The translations under genes were made by a program, and so were the position numbers. Below, in pieces: positions 49,228-59,481 of a stretch of 62,873 nucleotides of DNA. Source of the stretch: Elusimicrobiales bacterium (GTDB lineage: Bacteria > Elusimicrobiota > Elusimicrobia > Elusimicrobiales > UBA9959). Below the pieces are notes generated by a model that was not told the DNA's origin, made no database searches, and saw only the letters and a program-made list of their open reading frames with translations. The stretch covers positions 1-62,873 of the forward strand of contig JAMPXK010000009.1 of NCBI GenBank assembly GCA_023701245.1. The letters are read 5' to 3'. Positions within the stretch are counted from its first letter, which is position 1, and the number at the start of each line of letters is the position of its first letter.

Positions 49228-49623
49228 CTAGGCCTTGGCCGGCGCTGCCGCCGCCTTGGACGCGCCCACGGTCCGGCGCCTGCCGCGGCGGGTACGCCCG
49301 TTGGTGCGCGTGCGCTGCCCGCGGACGGGCAGGTTCCGGCGGTGCCGGTAGCCGCGATAGCTGTTTATCTCGACGTAGCGCTTAAGGTTGGCGGTGATCT
49401 CCCTGCGGAGCTCGCCTTCCACCTTGTATTCCTTCTGAATGGTGGTATTGAGAAGACCTATCTGGTCCTCGGTCAGGTCCTTCACCCGGGTGTCCGGCGG
49501 GATCTGGCTGGTCAGCCCGGCCAGGATCTTTTTGGCCATGGGACGCCCGATGCCGAAAACATAGGCGAGGGCGATGCTGATCTTTTTGTCTCTCGGTAAA
49601 TCTACGCCTGCTATACGTGCCAT
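49228..49623 (-). CDS. rpsM: 30S ribosomal protein S13
   Basis: [58 protein letters not shown]. Confidence 0.98.
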   Translation of the reverse strand: MARIAGVDLPRDKKISIALAYVFGIGRPMAKKILAGLTSQIPPDTRVKDLTEDQIGLLNTTIQKEYKVEGELRREITANLKRYVEINSYRGYRHRRNLPVRGQRTRTNGRTRRGRRRTVGASKAAAAPAKA

Positions 49624-49687
49624 ACTTTCTCCTTGGAAGACTTCGGTAATCGGTCACCTGCGGCCGGCCGCCCGCGACCAGCCAGTA

Positions 49688-49801
49688 TCAACCCTGGCGC
49701 TGCTTGTGGCGGGGGTCGCCGCATATCACGCGGACCACGCCCTTGCGCTTGACGATCTTGCACTTAACGCAAATCTTTTTTACGCTCGCTCTGACTTTCA
49801 T
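49688..49801 (-). CDS. rpmJ: 50S ribosomal protein L36
   Basis: Minus-strand translation [37 protein letters not shown]; below the ORF-track cutoff. Confidence 0.97.
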   Translation of the reverse strand: MKVRASVKKICVKCKIVKRKGVVRVICGDPRHKQRQG

Positions 49802-49815
49802 TGAAGCACCTCGGT

Positions 49816-50037
49816 TTATTTTTCCCTGTAAACTATCCGGCCCTTGCTCAGGTCGTAAGGAGAAAGCTCGAGCTTTACCTTGTCGCCCGGGAGTATCTTT
49901 ATGTGGTGAATGCGCATCTTGCCGGAAATGATGCCCAGGATCGTTTTGCCCGGAGCGATCTCAACCTTGAAAGTTGCGTTGGGGAGGGACTCTTTTACTA
50001 TGCCCTCCACCTCTATTTTTTCGCTGTTTTCTGACAT
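49816..50037 (-). CDS. infA: Translation initiation factor IF-1
   Basis: [65 protein letters not shown]. Confidence 0.97.
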   Translation of the reverse strand: MSENSEKIEVEGIVKESLPNATFKVEIAPGKTILGIISGKMRIHHIKILPGDKVKLELSPYDLSKGRIVYREK

Positions 50038-50058
50038 ATTTATATATTATACAAAATA

Positions 50059-50820
50059 TTACGCCTGCCCGGGGACCGAACTGAGTATATCGCAGCCGTC
50101 CTCGGTAACGGCCACCGTGTGCTCGTAGTGGGCGGCCAGGCTGCCGTCCGCGGAAACCGCGGTCCAGCCGTCGTTCTTCACCACCACGTCCGCCCTGCCC
50201 AGGCAGAGCATCGGCTCTATCGCCAGCGTCATCCCGGCCTTCAGCACCGGCCCGGAACCTGCCCTCCCGAAATTGGGAATGGAGGGCTCTTCATGCAGCC
50301 GGCGGCCTATGCCGTGGCCGGTGAACTCGCGCACCACCGACATGCCGTTGGCGGCCGCGTAAGCCTCCACCGCGTGGGAGACGTCGCCCAGCCGGGCCCC
50401 GGCCTTCAGCGCCGAAAGCGCCCTGGCGAGGGATTCGCGGGTCACGTCCATCAGCCGGCGCGCCTGGGGAGAGGGCTCCCCGGCCGCCACCGTAAGGGCG
50501 GCGTCGCCGTAAAATCCGTCCGCTATCGCGCCCATGTCCAGGCTTACGATGTCACCCGCCTTCACCAGGCGTTTGGGGCTGGGAATGCCGTGCACGATCT
50601 CCTCGTTGATGGAGACGCAGAGCGTGGCGGGATAACCCCGGTAGCCCAGGAAAGCCGGAACGGCGCCCAGTTCGCGCACGCGTTTTTCGGCGAACCTGTC
50701 CAGCTCCGCCGTGCTGACTCCCGGCTTCACCAGCGGCTGCAATTGTGAAAGAACTTCGGCCACCACGCGGGAGGCCCGGCGCATCGTCTCTATCTCCGCC
50801 GGCGTCTTGATCTCTATCAC
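50059..50820 (-). CDS. map: Methionine aminopeptidase type I
   Basis: IEIKTPAEIETMRRASRVVAEVL; INEEIVHGIPSPKRLVKAGDIVSLDMGAIADGFYGDAALT; GHGIGRRLHEEPSIPNFG. Confidence 0.97.
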   Translation of the reverse strand: MIEIKTPAEIETMRRASRVVAEVLSQLQPLVKPGVSTAELDRFAEKRVRELGAVPAFLGYRGYPATLCVSINEEIVHGIPSPKRLVKAGDIVSLDMGAIADGFYGDAALTVAAGEPSPQARRLMDVTRESLARALSALKAGARLGDVSHAVEAYAAANGMSVVREFTGHGIGRRLHEEPSIPNFGRAGSGPVLKAGMTLAIEPMLCLGRADVVVKNDGWTAVSADGSLAAHYEHTVAVTEDGCDILSSVPGQA

Positions 50821-51461
50821 GGTTTCACGCGCAACAGGGCCAGTACGTCCTTAGTGACTTCCTCCGGCGTCTTGCCGCCGTCGGCTTCCAGAAAATTCCC
50901 CGAAGCCCGGTAATAGGCCAGCAGGGGTTCGGTCTGGTCCTTGTAAACCTGTATGCGCTTGGCGATAACTTCCGTCTTGTCGTCGGTGCGCGTCATCAGC
51001 GGCTTGCCGCAGGCGTCGCAGACGCCCTCTTTGGCCGGGGGACTGCTGATCACGTTGTAGATCCTGCCGCAGCCGGTGCAGGTGCGCCGCGAACCCAGGC
51101 GGGCCATCACCACGGCTTCCGCCACGTTGAGGAACACCACCGCGTCCAGGTCCTGTCCGCGCGAGACGAACCAGGCGTCCAGCATCTCGGCCTGCGCCAC
51201 GGTGCGCGGGAAACCGTCGAACAGCAGCCCGCGCGTCTCCGCGCCCAGCCGGGACTTCAGCATGTCCATCACCAGACGGTCCGGCACCAGGCGGCCGCCG
51301 GCCATGTAGCCGGAAGCTTCGGTGCCGAGCGGCGTTTTCTTCGCCATCTCGTCGCGGAGGATGTCCCCGGTGGAGACATGCACCAAGTCCATCGTTTTAG
51401 AAAGATCTTTTGCCAGGGTTCCTTTTCCGGACCCGGGGTACCCCAAGAGAATGATATTCAT
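50817..51461 (-). CDS. adk: Adenylate kinase with zinc-lid Cys motif
   Basis: MNIILLGYPGSGKGTLAKDLSKTMDLVHVSTGDILRDEM; CTGCGRIYNVISSPPAKEGVCDACGKPL; start trimmed to 51461. Confidence 0.96.
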   Translation of the reverse strand: MNIILLGYPGSGKGTLAKDLSKTMDLVHVSTGDILRDEMAKKTPLGTEASGYMAGGRLVPDRLVMDMLKSRLGAETRGLLFDGFPRTVAQAEMLDAWFVSRGQDLDAVVFLNVAEAVVMARLGSRRTCTGCGRIYNVISSPPAKEGVCDACGKPLMTRTDDKTEVIAKRIQVYKDQTEPLLAYYRASGNFLEADGGKTPEEVTKDVLALLRVKP

Positions 51462-51542
51462 GGTCTCCCGCGAGCGGCGTGCCGGGCAAGTCTGACATCC
51501 CGGCGCGCTCCGCCCGCGCCTCACGGCCCGCGCCCTGCGCGG

Positions 51543-52871
51543 TTAATTCCCGACGTTGAACCAGCGGCCCTTGATCCTGGAGTTCTTGTAGAACCCTTCG
51601 TAGTTGCGCATCACCAGGTGCGCCTCGGTCTGCGCTATGGTGTCCAGCGCCACACCCACTACGATCAGCAGCGACGTGCCGCCGAAATAGAACGGCACGT
51701 TGAACTTGGCCCGCAGGTAGTCGGGCAGTACGGCAATAAGAGAAACGAACAAGGCGCCGCCCAGCGTTATCCTGTTGAGCACCCACTCGATGTGATTGGC
51801 GGTCGGCTCGCCCGGGCGGATGCCGGGAATGAACCCGCCCCACTTCTTCATGTTCTCTGCCAGGTCCTTCGGGTTGATGCTGACGGAGTTGTAGAAGTAG
51901 CAGAAGAAGACGATGAGCGCGACGTAGACCAGCTGGTAGAGGATGCTGGAGTGGTTCATGAGGCTCATCAGCTTCTGGGCCCAGGGCGCGCCGGGGTTGA
52001 ACGAGCCTATGGTATAGGGCACGCTCAAGAGCGACACCGCGAAGATGACGGCGATAACGCCGCTCTGGTCCACTTTAAGCGGCAGGAACGTGGAGGCGCC
52101 GCCCATCATTTTGCGGCCCACCATGCGCTGCGCGTACTGCACCGGGATCTTGCGCTGGGCGGTCTCCACCCAGATCACGAAACCGATGATCAGCGCCACC
52201 AGGGCGAGTATCAGCAGGCCCGAGAGCAGGCTGATCTCGTCTATCTGGATGAGTTTTATCAGGCCCAGGGCCGCGGAAGGGATCTCTCCCACGATACCGG
52301 CGAAGATTATGAGCGAAATACCGTTGCCTATGCCGCGCTCGGTGATCTGCTCGCCCAGCCACATCACGAACATCGTGCCGGTGACGAGGGTCAGCACGGT
52401 CACGAAGTAGAACCCGAAGGTCGGGTTGGTGACGATCTGGGGGCCGCCGCCGGCCTGCATCTTGGTCAGGGCGATGGTCAGGCCCAGCGACTGGAAAGCC
52501 GCCAGGAACAGCGTGAACACGCGGGTGAACTGCGTGATCTTCTTGCGGCCGGATTCGCCTTCCTTCTGGAGGCGGTCCAGGATGGGGAAGACGTGCGCGC
52601 CCTGCACGAGGCTCATGATGATGGAGGCGTTGATGTAAGGCATCACGCCCATCGAGAAGATGGAGAACCTGCTGAGGGCGCCGCCGGAGAAAATATCCAG
52701 GAAGCCCAGCAGCGAACCCTTCTGCGCCTCGAAAATGGCCTGCAGCGCCGCGGTGTTGATCCCGGGTATCGGGATGGAGGCGCCCAGCCGGTACACGGCC
52801 AGGGCCCCGAGCACGAAGAATATCCGTTTCTTAAGATCCTGTATCTTAAAAATGTCGGTGATTTGCTGCAT
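51543..52871 (-). CDS. secY: Protein translocase subunit SecY
   Basis: RIFFVLGALAVYRLGASIPIPGINTAAL...GTMFVMWLGEQITERGIGNGISLIIFAGIV. Confidence 0.98.
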   Translation of the reverse strand: MQQITDIFKIQDLKKRIFFVLGALAVYRLGASIPIPGINTAALQAIFEAQKGSLLGFLDIFSGGALSRFSIFSMGVMPYINASIIMSLVQGAHVFPILDRLQKEGESGRKKITQFTRVFTLFLAAFQSLGLTIALTKMQAGGGPQIVTNPTFGFYFVTVLTLVTGTMFVMWLGEQITERGIGNGISLIIFAGIVGEIPSAALGLIKLIQIDEISLLSGLLILALVALIIGFVIWVETAQRKIPVQYAQRMVGRKMMGGASTFLPLKVDQSGVIAVIFAVSLLSVPYTIGSFNPGAPWAQKLMSLMNHSSILYQLVYVALIVFFCYFYNSVSINPKDLAENMKKWGGFIPGIRPGEPTANHIEWVLNRITLGGALFVSLIAVLPDYLRAKFNVPFYFGGTSLLIVVGVALDTIAQTEAHLVMRNYEGFYKNSRIKGRWFNVGN

Positions 52872-53395
52872 TATTTTTTATCCGTTTTCGCTTTCTTCTT
52901 GGCGGCGGCCTGGGCCACGACTTCTGCGGCTTTGGCGGCCTTCACGCCGACGAGCTGTTCGGTCTTGCCGCCGGCCTTCTCGATCTTTTCCTTGGCCGAC
53001 GCGGAGAAGGCGTGGGCCTTCACGGTCAGGGCTTTCTTGAGTTCCCCGTCGCCGAGGATCTTTATCAGGTCCACGTGTTTGACCAGGCGGGCCTTTACCA
53101 GCGCTTCCGGATTCACTTCGGCGCCGGCCTTGAAGCATTTCTCGAGCGAGGAGATGTTGACCCACTCGTACTTGGTCTGGAACCGCACATTGCTGAAGCC
53201 GCTCTTGGGGATGCGCCGCAGCAACGGCATCTGGCCGCCTTCGAACCCGTCCGGCTTGGCGCCGCCCGAGGTGGAATTCTGGCCTTTCTGGCCGCGGGTG
53301 GAAGTCTGCCCGTGACCGGACCCCTGCCCGGTGCCGAGGCGCTTCTTGCGGTGCACGGAACCGTATTTGGGTTTAAGATTGTTGAGGCTGACCAT
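52871..53395 (-). CDS. rplO: 50S ribosomal protein L15
   Basis: VSLNNLKPKYGSVHRKKRLGTGQGSGHGQTSTRGQKGQNSTSGG..GFEGGQMPLLRRIPKSGF. Confidence 0.97.
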   Translation of the reverse strand: MVSLNNLKPKYGSVHRKKRLGTGQGSGHGQTSTRGQKGQNSTSGGAKPDGFEGGQMPLLRRIPKSGFSNVRFQTKYEWVNISSLEKCFKAGAEVNPEALVKARLVKHVDLIKILGDGELKKALTVKAHAFSASAKEKIEKAGGKTEQLVGVKAAKAAEVVAQAAAKKKAKTDKK

Positions 53396-53440
53396 AGTGA
53401 TTCTCCTGTTTCTGCCTGGATGTTAAAACCCTGCCGCGGC

Positions 53441-53992
53441 CTATTCTACGCCGCGGATCCTGAGGACTTCCTCTTTGCTCTTGAGGCGCTTGAGCGCGTC
53501 GAGCGTGGCGTAAACCGTGTTGAAGGCGTTGCGGGTGCCGAGGTTCTTGGTAAGGACGTTCTTGACGCCGGCCGCTTCCAGCACGGCGCGCACGCCGCCG
53601 CCGGCGATCAGGCCGGTGCCGTCCACGGCGGGCTTCATCCAGACCTTGCCCGCGCCGAACTTCCCCTCCACTTCGTGGGGGATGGTGGAATTCAGGAGCG
53701 GGAACTGGAACATTTCCTTGCGGGCGCCGGCGGTGCCTTTCTGTATGGCCCCCTGCACCTCGTTGGACTTGCCCAGGCCTACGCCCACTTTGCCGTGGTT
53801 GTCGCCCACCACTACGAGGGCGTTGAAGGAGAAGCGTTTGCCGCCCTTGACCACCTTCGTAACGCGGTTGATGACCACGGTCACGACCTTCTCTTCCTTG
53901 GCGTCCGTCAGGTCGAGTTCCATCGCCTCGCCGGGCTTGCCCTGGGCGTTGAGTTCTTTGCTGGTCTTGAGCTGTTTCTGGTTTCTGAGCAT
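53441..53992 (-). CDS. rpsE: 30S ribosomal protein S5
   Basis: [60 protein letters not shown]. Confidence 0.97.
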   Translation of the reverse strand: MLRNQKQLKTSKELNAQGKPGEAMELDLTDAKEEKVVTVVINRVTKVVKGGKRFSFNALVVVGDNHGKVGVGLGKSNEVQGAIQKGTAGARKEMFQFPLLNSTIPHEVEGKFGAGKVWMKPAVDGTGLIAGGGVRAVLEAAGVKNVLTKNLGTRNAFNTVYATLDALKRLKSKEEVLRIRGVE

Positions 53993-54006
53993 TTTGGCTT
54001 TCTCCC

Positions 54007-54369
54007 TTAGAATTTGAGACCGGCTTCGCGGGCCGCGTCGGCCAGGGCCTTTATGCGGCCATGGTATATCCTGCCGCCGCGGTCGAAGCAGACCGCCTTC
54101 ACGCCCTTGGCTACGGCGCGCTTGGCCAGCAGGGTCCCGACGGCCTTGGAGGACTCGAGGTTCTTGCCGGACTTCAGTTTGCCCTTCAGTTCCTTGTCGA
54201 GGCTGGAGGCCGCGGCCAGGGTGACGCCCTTCAGGTCGTCTACGACCTGGGCGTAGATATGCTTGGCGCCGCGGTAGACGCTCAGGCGCGGCATCTTGAT
54301 GCCGTGCTCGAACAGCCTGTTGCGGGAGCGGATCTTGCGGAATTCGTAGCGTTCCTGTTTGCTTATCAT
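54007..54369 (-). CDS. rplR: 50S ribosomal protein L18
   Basis: [30 protein letters not shown]...[26 protein letters not shown]. Confidence 0.97.
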   Translation of the reverse strand: MISKQERYEFRKIRSRNRLFEHGIKMPRLSVYRGAKHIYAQVVDDLKGVTLAAASSLDKELKGKLKSGKNLESSKAVGTLLAKRAVAKGVKAVCFDRGGRIYHGRIKALADAAREAGLKF

Positions 54370-54411
54370 ATTAGTTTATCCTGTTCTCCTGAATTGTGCT
54401 TGCGCACCCCG

Positions 54412-54990
54412 TTATTTCTTGGCCGCGCCGCCGCCAGCGCCCGCGCCGGCTCCGGCAGCCGTCTTACCGGCCTTGCGGATGATATGTTCGCCCTGGTACT
54501 TTATGCCGGTGCCCTTGTAGGGCTCGGGCTTCTTGATCCTCCGGATCTGGGCGGCCAGGTTGCCCACGGCTTCCCGGTCTATGCCCTTGATGGTGAGAAC
54601 GACCTGCTTGGGATCGAAAGACATCTTTATGCCGGCGGGGATGTCCACCAGCACCGGGTGGGAGAAGCCCAGCTGCATCGAAACGCGGTTGCCTTCAACG
54701 GCGCCCTTGAAACCGACGCCGCTGATCTCCAGCACCTTTTCGAATTCTTTGGTCACGCCGGAGACCATGTTGTTGATGCGCGCCCGGCACGTGCCGAACA
54801 GGGCGCCCTTGTCCATGGCGCCGGCGGCGATGCTGACGTTGATGACGTTGCCGGCCACGGCGGCGTTGATGCCGTCGGGCAGGGAGTAGTTCAGTTTGCC
54901 CAGGGGGCCTTCCACGTGGACGGTCCTGCCGTCTACGCGGGCCTTCACCTTGTCGGGCATCTGGATCGGCATTTTTCCAATTCTGCTCAT
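54412..54990 (-). CDS. rplF: 50S ribosomal protein L6
   Basis: MSRIGKMPIQMPDKVKARVDGRTVHVEGPLGKL...EPYKGTGIKYQGEHIIRKAGKT. Confidence 0.97.
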   Translation of the reverse strand: MSRIGKMPIQMPDKVKARVDGRTVHVEGPLGKLNYSLPDGINAAVAGNVINVSIAAGAMDKGALFGTCRARINNMVSGVTKEFEKVLEISGVGFKGAVEGNRVSMQLGFSHPVLVDIPAGIKMSFDPKQVVLTIKGIDREAVGNLAAQIRRIKKPEPYKGTGIKYQGEHIIRKAGKTAAGAGAGAGGGAAKK

Positions 54991-55020
54991 AGTTTTACCT
55001 CTTAAATTAACGTTCGTTCT

Positions 55021-55428
55021 TTACCAGACCTGGCACAGCACTTCGCCGCCGATCTTCTGCTTCTTGGCTTCGGCGTCGGTCAGCAGGCCCTTGGACGTGG
55101 AGACGATGGTCACGCCGAAGGCGGCGCGCACCTTGGGCATCTCGTCGTGGCCGCGGTAAACGCGCAGGCCCGGCTTGGACACGCGGCGGATGCCGTTGAT
55201 GACCGGCTGTTTGTCCTGCGTGTACTTCAGGGTGATGCGGATCACTCCGCGCCTGTCTATGGTCTTGTCCAGTTTGGGGTCGAGCACCTTGAAGTTGGAT
55301 ACGAAGCCCTCGTCCTTGAGGAGCTTCACCAGGCCGGCCTTTATGCCGGAAAAGGGCACGTCTACGCGCTCTTTCTTCTTGGACGTGGCGTTCTTAATCG
55401 CCGACAACATGTTAGATATGGGATCCAT
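55021..55428 (-). CDS. rpsH: 30S ribosomal protein S8
   Basis: DPISNMLSAIKNATSKKKERVDVPFSGIKAGLVKLLKDEGFV..GVTIVSTSKGLLTDAEAKKQKIGGEVLCQVW. Confidence 0.97.
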   Translation of the reverse strand: MDPISNMLSAIKNATSKKKERVDVPFSGIKAGLVKLLKDEGFVSNFKVLDPKLDKTIDRRGVIRITLKYTQDKQPVINGIRRVSKPGLRVYRGHDEMPKVRAAFGVTIVSTSKGLLTDAEAKKQKIGGEVLCQVW

Positions 55429-55457
55429 TCGTTTCTCTCCTTAAAAGTTCTGAAGCG

Positions 55458-55643
55458 TTACCAGCTGGACTTCTTCAGGCCGGGGATCAGGCCCTCGTGC
55501 GCCATCTTGCGCAGGCAGATCCTGCAGAGGCCGAAGTCCCGGTAGTAACCGCGCGGCCGGCCGCAGATCTGGCAGCGGTTGCGGAAGCGCGTAGAGAACT
55601 TCTGGGGTTTGCGCATCTTAGCCATCCAAGCGTATGTAGCCAT
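55458..55643 (-). CDS. rpsZ: 30S ribosomal protein S14 type Z (zinc-binding)
   Basis: [46 protein letters not shown]. Confidence 0.97.
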   Translation of the reverse strand: MATYAWMAKMRKPQKFSTRFRNRCQICGRPRGYYRDFGLCRICLRKMAHEGLIPGLKKSSW

Positions 55644-55667
55644 TTCTTTCTCCTATGTCCTTAGATC

Positions 55668-56360
55668 TTACTTAGCCGGAGCCTGCTTGGCTTCGGGCTT
55701 CTTGAACGGCATGCCCAGGTATTCCAGCAGGGCTTTGCCTTTGACGTTGTCGCCGGCGGTGGTCACGAACGTGATGTTCATGCCGCGCGCCTTGGGCGAT
55801 TTCTCCATGTTGACCTCGGGGAATATATGGTGTTCCTTGAGGCCGATATTGAGGTTGCCGCGCCCGTCGAAGAACCGGGGGTCGACACCCTGGAAGTCGC
55901 GGATACGGGGCACCGACAGGGAGACGAACCGGTCGAGGAACTCGTACATGCGGGGGCCGCGCAGCGTCACGCGCACGCCTATCGGCATGCCCTCGCGCAA
56001 CTTGAAGTTTGAAATGGACTTCTTGGCGCGGCGGACCTGCGGGTTCTGGCCCGAGATCAGCATCAGGTCTTCCTTGGCCAGGTCGAGGGCCTGGATGTTC
56101 TCCTTGGCCTCGCTGACGCCGATGTTGATGACGATCTTGACCATCTTGGGGGCGGCCATCCTGGAGCTCAGGTTGAAATCCTTCATCAGGGCCGGCTGCA
56201 CCTTCTGGGTGTAAGCGTCCGCGAGCCGGGGCCGGTAGCCTTTCGGCATGGGAGCGACGGCGCCTTTAGGAACCTCGGTCAGCTGCACCTTCTGGTGCTG
56301 TTCCTTGTTCTTCGCCTTGTGCTGCTCTTTCGTGTTCTCTTTGGGGGTTTCCTTCGCCAT
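55668..56360 (-). CDS. rplE: 50S ribosomal protein L5 with N-terminal charged extension
   Basis: KMVKIVINIGVSEAKENIQALDLAKEDLMLISGQNPQVRRAKKSISNFKLREGMPIGVRVTLRG; start uncertain. Confidence 0.95.
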   Translation of the reverse strand: MAKETPKENTKEQHKAKNKEQHQKVQLTEVPKGAVAPMPKGYRPRLADAYTQKVQPALMKDFNLSSRMAAPKMVKIVINIGVSEAKENIQALDLAKEDLMLISGQNPQVRRAKKSISNFKLREGMPIGVRVTLRGPRMYEFLDRFVSLSVPRIRDFQGVDPRFFDGRGNLNIGLKEHHIFPEVNMEKSPKARGMNITFVTTAGDNVKGKALLEYLGMPFKKPEAKQAPAK

Positions 56361-56373
56361 GATAAATTACCTC

Positions 56374-56682
56374 TTAAACTATCGCTTCGCCGCACTTCTT
56401 GCAGGCGCGCAGCTTCTCGCCGCCCTGTACGCTCACCTTCACGCGGGCCGGTTTGCCGCACTTGGGGCAGACCAGCTGCACGTTGGAGATGTCCATGGGG
56501 GCCTCCACCTTGTGGATGCCGCCGGGCTTTTCCTTGGTGGTCTTCTTGTGCTTGGAGACGATGTTGATCCCCATCACCACGACCTTGCGGTCCGAGGGCA
56601 TTACCTCTTTGATCTCGCCTTTCTTGCCCTTGTCCTTGCCGGCGAGCACTATGACCGTGTCTTTTTTCTTAAGTTTCAGCAT
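56374..56682 (-). CDS. rplX: 50S ribosomal protein L24
   Basis: LKLKKKDTVIVLAGKDKGKKGEIKEVMPSDRKVVVMGINIVSKHKK; CPKC...CKKC. Confidence 0.97.
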   Translation of the reverse strand: MLKLKKKDTVIVLAGKDKGKKGEIKEVMPSDRKVVVMGINIVSKHKKTTKEKPGGIHKVEAPMDISNVQLVCPKCGKPARVKVSVQGGEKLRACKKCGEAIV

Positions 56683-56698
56683 ATTGTTTCCGCCTTAG

Positions 56699-57067
56699 TT
56701 AAATTACTTCCGGGGCGAGCGAGACTATCTTGAGGAAGTTCTTCGCGCGCAGTTCGCGGGCCACGGGGCCGAACACGCGGGTCCCCTTGGGTTCGCCGTT
56801 CTCGTCTATCACGCAGACGGCGTTGTCGTCGAAGCGGATGTAGGACCCGTCGGGGCGGCGGACTTCCTTGGTCACGCGCACCACCACGGCCTTCACCACT
56901 TCGCCTTTCTTTATGGCGCCGTGCGGGATGGCGTCCTTCACCGAGCAGACGATGGTGTCGCCCAGGAAAGCGTATTTGCGGTAACTGCCGCCCATCACGT
57001 GGAAGCACATAAGTTTGCGGGCGCCGGAGTTGTCGGCGACGTTCAGCATTGTTCTCAACTGTATCAT
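56699..57067 (-). CDS. rplN: 50S ribosomal protein L14
   Basis: [53 protein letters not shown]. Confidence 0.98.
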   Translation of the reverse strand: MIQLRTMLNVADNSGARKLMCFHVMGGSYRKYAFLGDTIVCSVKDAIPHGAIKKGEVVKAVVVRVTKEVRRPDGSYIRFDDNAVCVIDENGEPKGTRVFGPVARELRAKNFLKIVSLAPEVI

Positions 57068-57094
57068 GATCGTTCTCCGTTAATGGCCCGGGGC

Positions 57095-57367
57095 TTACCT
57101 GGAGGCCTTCTCGACTATGCGGCTGACGCGCCAGCGCTTAAGCGCGGACAGGGGGCGGGTGCTGACTATCTCGACCAGGTCCCCGGTCTTGGATTCGTTG
57201 GCCTCGTCGTGGGCGTAAAACTTGCGGTTGCGCCTGAGGGTCTTGGAATAAACGCTGTGGCTGATGACGTGGTCCACGCTGATCACGCGGGTCTTGGTCA
57301 TCTTGTCGGAGACGACTACGCCCCGCATGGTCTTCCTCTGGTTCCTCTTCTCGGTGTTTTCGGTCAT
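57095..57367 (-). CDS. rpsQ: 30S ribosomal protein S17
   Basis: RKTMRGVVVSDKMTKTRVISVDHVISHSVYSKTLRRNRKFYAHDE; RPLSALKRWRVSRIVEKA. Confidence 0.96.
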   Translation of the reverse strand: MTENTEKRNQRKTMRGVVVSDKMTKTRVISVDHVISHSVYSKTLRRNRKFYAHDEANESKTGDLVEIVSTRPLSALKRWRVSRIVEKASR

Positions 57368-57591
57368 TTTTTAACCTCGGCGGTCTTGGATTTCTCGAGC
57401 TCGCGCTGCCTGAGCCAGGTGTTGATCATGGCTATCTTGCGGCGGGCGGTGCGCAGCACCAGCGGGTTCTCAACCGGGGCGGTGGTGCGCTTGAAGTTGA
57501 TCTGGAAGATCTGCTTCTTCAGGTCCGAAACCTGGGTCCTGAGCTCGGCGTCGGACATGTTCCTGAGCGTTTCCTTGTCTTTTCTTTTCAT
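57364..57591 (-). CDS. rpmC: 50S ribosomal protein L29
   Basis: LRNMSDAELRTQVSDLKKQIFQINFKRTTAPVENPLVLRTARRKIAMINTWLRQRE. Confidence 0.95.
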   Translation of the reverse strand: MKRKDKETLRNMSDAELRTQVSDLKKQIFQINFKRTTAPVENPLVLRTARRKIAMINTWLRQRELEKSKTAEVKK

Positions 57592-57611
57592 AATATCTGG
57601 CGGCTCCTTGC

Positions 57612-58025
57612 TTAGTTCTCGCGGCTCACGAACTTGGTCTTTATGGGCAGCTTGTGGCCGGCGCGGGTGAAAGCTTCTTTGGCGGAGACGAGGTCCAGGC
57701 CCTCGACTTCGAACAGGATCCTGCCGGGCCGCACGACGGCCACCCAGTGATCCGGGGCGCCCTTACCCTTACCCATGCGGGTTTCGGCGGGGTGCTTGGT
57801 CACGGCCTTGTCGGGGAATATGCGGACCCAGATCTTACCCTTCTTGCGGAGGTAGCGCACGATGGTCACGCGGCAGGCCTCTATCTGGCGGGCGGTGATC
57901 CAGCGGGGCTCGAGGGCTTTCAGGCCGAATTCGCCGAAAGCCAGCGTGAAGCCGCGCTTCGCGACGCCCTTAATGCGGGGCGCGGAGTGCGTCTTGCGGT
58001 ATTTTACTCTCTTGGGCATCAACAT
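57612..58025 (-). CDS. rplP: 50S ribosomal protein L16
   Basis: [73 protein letters not shown]. Confidence 0.98.
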   Translation of the reverse strand: MLMPKRVKYRKTHSAPRIKGVAKRGFTLAFGEFGLKALEPRWITARQIEACRVTIVRYLRKKGKIWVRIFPDKAVTKHPAETRMGKGKGAPDHWVAVVRPGRILFEVEGLDLVSAKEAFTRAGHKLPIKTKFVSREN

Positions 58026-58049
58026 AGTTATAGCTCCTTAAAGGAAGTC

Positions 58050-58790
58050 TCAGGCCGTCGGGGTGGCGTTCCTGCGGGCGGCGCCAGACTCGTCCATCAC
58101 CGGTATCTCGGTGGGGTTTTCGGCTTCCATCTTTATCAGCTGCTCGCGCAGCTCGCGGGGGGTCTTCGCGAAGAACAGCTTCTTGAAGATCCAGACCTTT
58201 ATGCCGATCTTGCCCATGGAAGTGTGGGCTTCGGTAAGGCCGTAATCGATGTCGGCGGAGATGGTCTGCAGCGGCACGCGGCCTTTGCGGAACCACTCGC
58301 GGCGGGCAATTTCGGCGCCGCCGAGGCGGCCGCTGGCCATGACCTTGATGCCCAGGGCGCCGGAGCCCATGGTGCGCTCCATGGCGCGCTTGATGGCGCG
58401 CTTGAAAGAGATGCGCTTCTCGAGCTGCTGCGCCACGCTCTGGCCTACGAGGCGCGGGTCGAGCTCGGGGATCTTGATCTCGGAAACGTTGATGAACACC
58501 TTGCGCTTCGTGAGGCGCTCGACGTCCTTCTTGAGGTTCTCGATGTCGGCGCCTTTGCGGCCGATCACCACGCCGGGGCGGGCGGTATGGATGGTCACCT
58601 TGAGGTAGGCGCCGGCGCGTTCGATGTCCACCCAGCTGACGGACGCCATGGCGAACCGTTCGGTCACCATGTGCCTGATCTCGAAATCTTCGCGGATCAG
58701 TTCCGGCATCTTCTTGGGGGAGAACCAGCGGGACTGCCAGTCCTGGATGTAGCCGAGCCTTAAACCCTTGGGATGTATTTTCTGACCCAT
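58050..58790 (-). CDS. rpsC: 30S ribosomal protein S3
   Basis: [55 protein letters not shown]. Confidence 0.98.
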   Translation of the reverse strand: MGQKIHPKGLRLGYIQDWQSRWFSPKKMPELIREDFEIRHMVTERFAMASVSWVDIERAGAYLKVTIHTARPGVVIGRKGADIENLKKDVERLTKRKVFINVSEIKIPELDPRLVGQSVAQQLEKRISFKRAIKRAMERTMGSGALGIKVMASGRLGGAEIARREWFRKGRVPLQTISADIDYGLTEAHTSMGKIGIKVWIFKKLFFAKTPRELREQLIKMEAENPTEIPVMDESGAARRNATPTA

Positions 58791-58791
58791 A

Positions 58792-59148
58792 TTATTTCCG
58801 CTCCTTGGTATCCGACACGGCCACGTGGATGTGGCACATCTTGCGCTTGAACGGCATCGCGCGGCCCTGCGGGCCGGGCTGCACGCGGCGCAGGAACTTC
58901 ATCGGGCCCTGGTCCGCGAAGCACTCGGTGACCCAGACCTGTTTGAGGTCCAGTTTCTTGCCGAGCTTCACGCTCAGGTTGGCGCCCGCGGACTTAATGG
59001 CCTTGCCGACGATGTCGGTGGCGATGCGCGGCAGGCTGGCCAGTATGTACTGGGCCTCGTAGAGGGACTTGCCCCGGACCGCGTCGAGCAGCTGGGCCAC
59101 CTTGCGGCGGCCGAAGCGCTGGTATCTGAGATGACATTTAGCTTCCAT
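58792..59148 (-). CDS. rplV: 50S ribosomal protein L22
   Basis: [70 protein letters not shown]. Confidence 0.97.
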   Translation of the reverse strand: MEAKCHLRYQRFGRRKVAQLLDAVRGKSLYEAQYILASLPRIATDIVGKAIKSAGANLSVKLGKKLDLKQVWVTECFADQGPMKFLRRVQPGPQGRAMPFKRKMCHIHVAVSDTKERK

Positions 59149-59180
59149 AAATTTCTCCTGGGTTTAACTTAGCGTCACCC

Positions 59181-59468
59181 TTAGGTGAGGTCCGTGGCTT
59201 CCTTGGTATGCGACTGGCCGTGGCCCTTGAACAGCCGCGGGAACGAGAATTCGCCCAGCTTATGGCCGACCATGCGTTCCGTGACGTACACCGGCAGGAA
59301 CTTGCGGCCGTTGTGCACCATCAGGGTCTGCCCGACGAACTCGGGGGTGATGGTGCAGGCGCGGGCCCAGGTCTTAATCTGGGTCTTGGCGCCGCTAGCC
59401 GCGGCGGCCTGCACCTTGGCCAGCAGTTTCTGGTCTACGAAAGGTCCTTTTTTAGAAGATCTGCTCAT
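59181..59468 (-). CDS. rpsS: 30S ribosomal protein S19
   Basis: [71 protein letters not shown]. Confidence 0.98.
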   Translation of the reverse strand: MSRSSKKGPFVDQKLLAKVQAAAASGAKTQIKTWARACTITPEFVGQTLMVHNGRKFLPVYVTERMVGHKLGEFSFPRLFKGHGQSHTKEATDLT

Positions 59469-59481
59469 TTATATTCCTCCG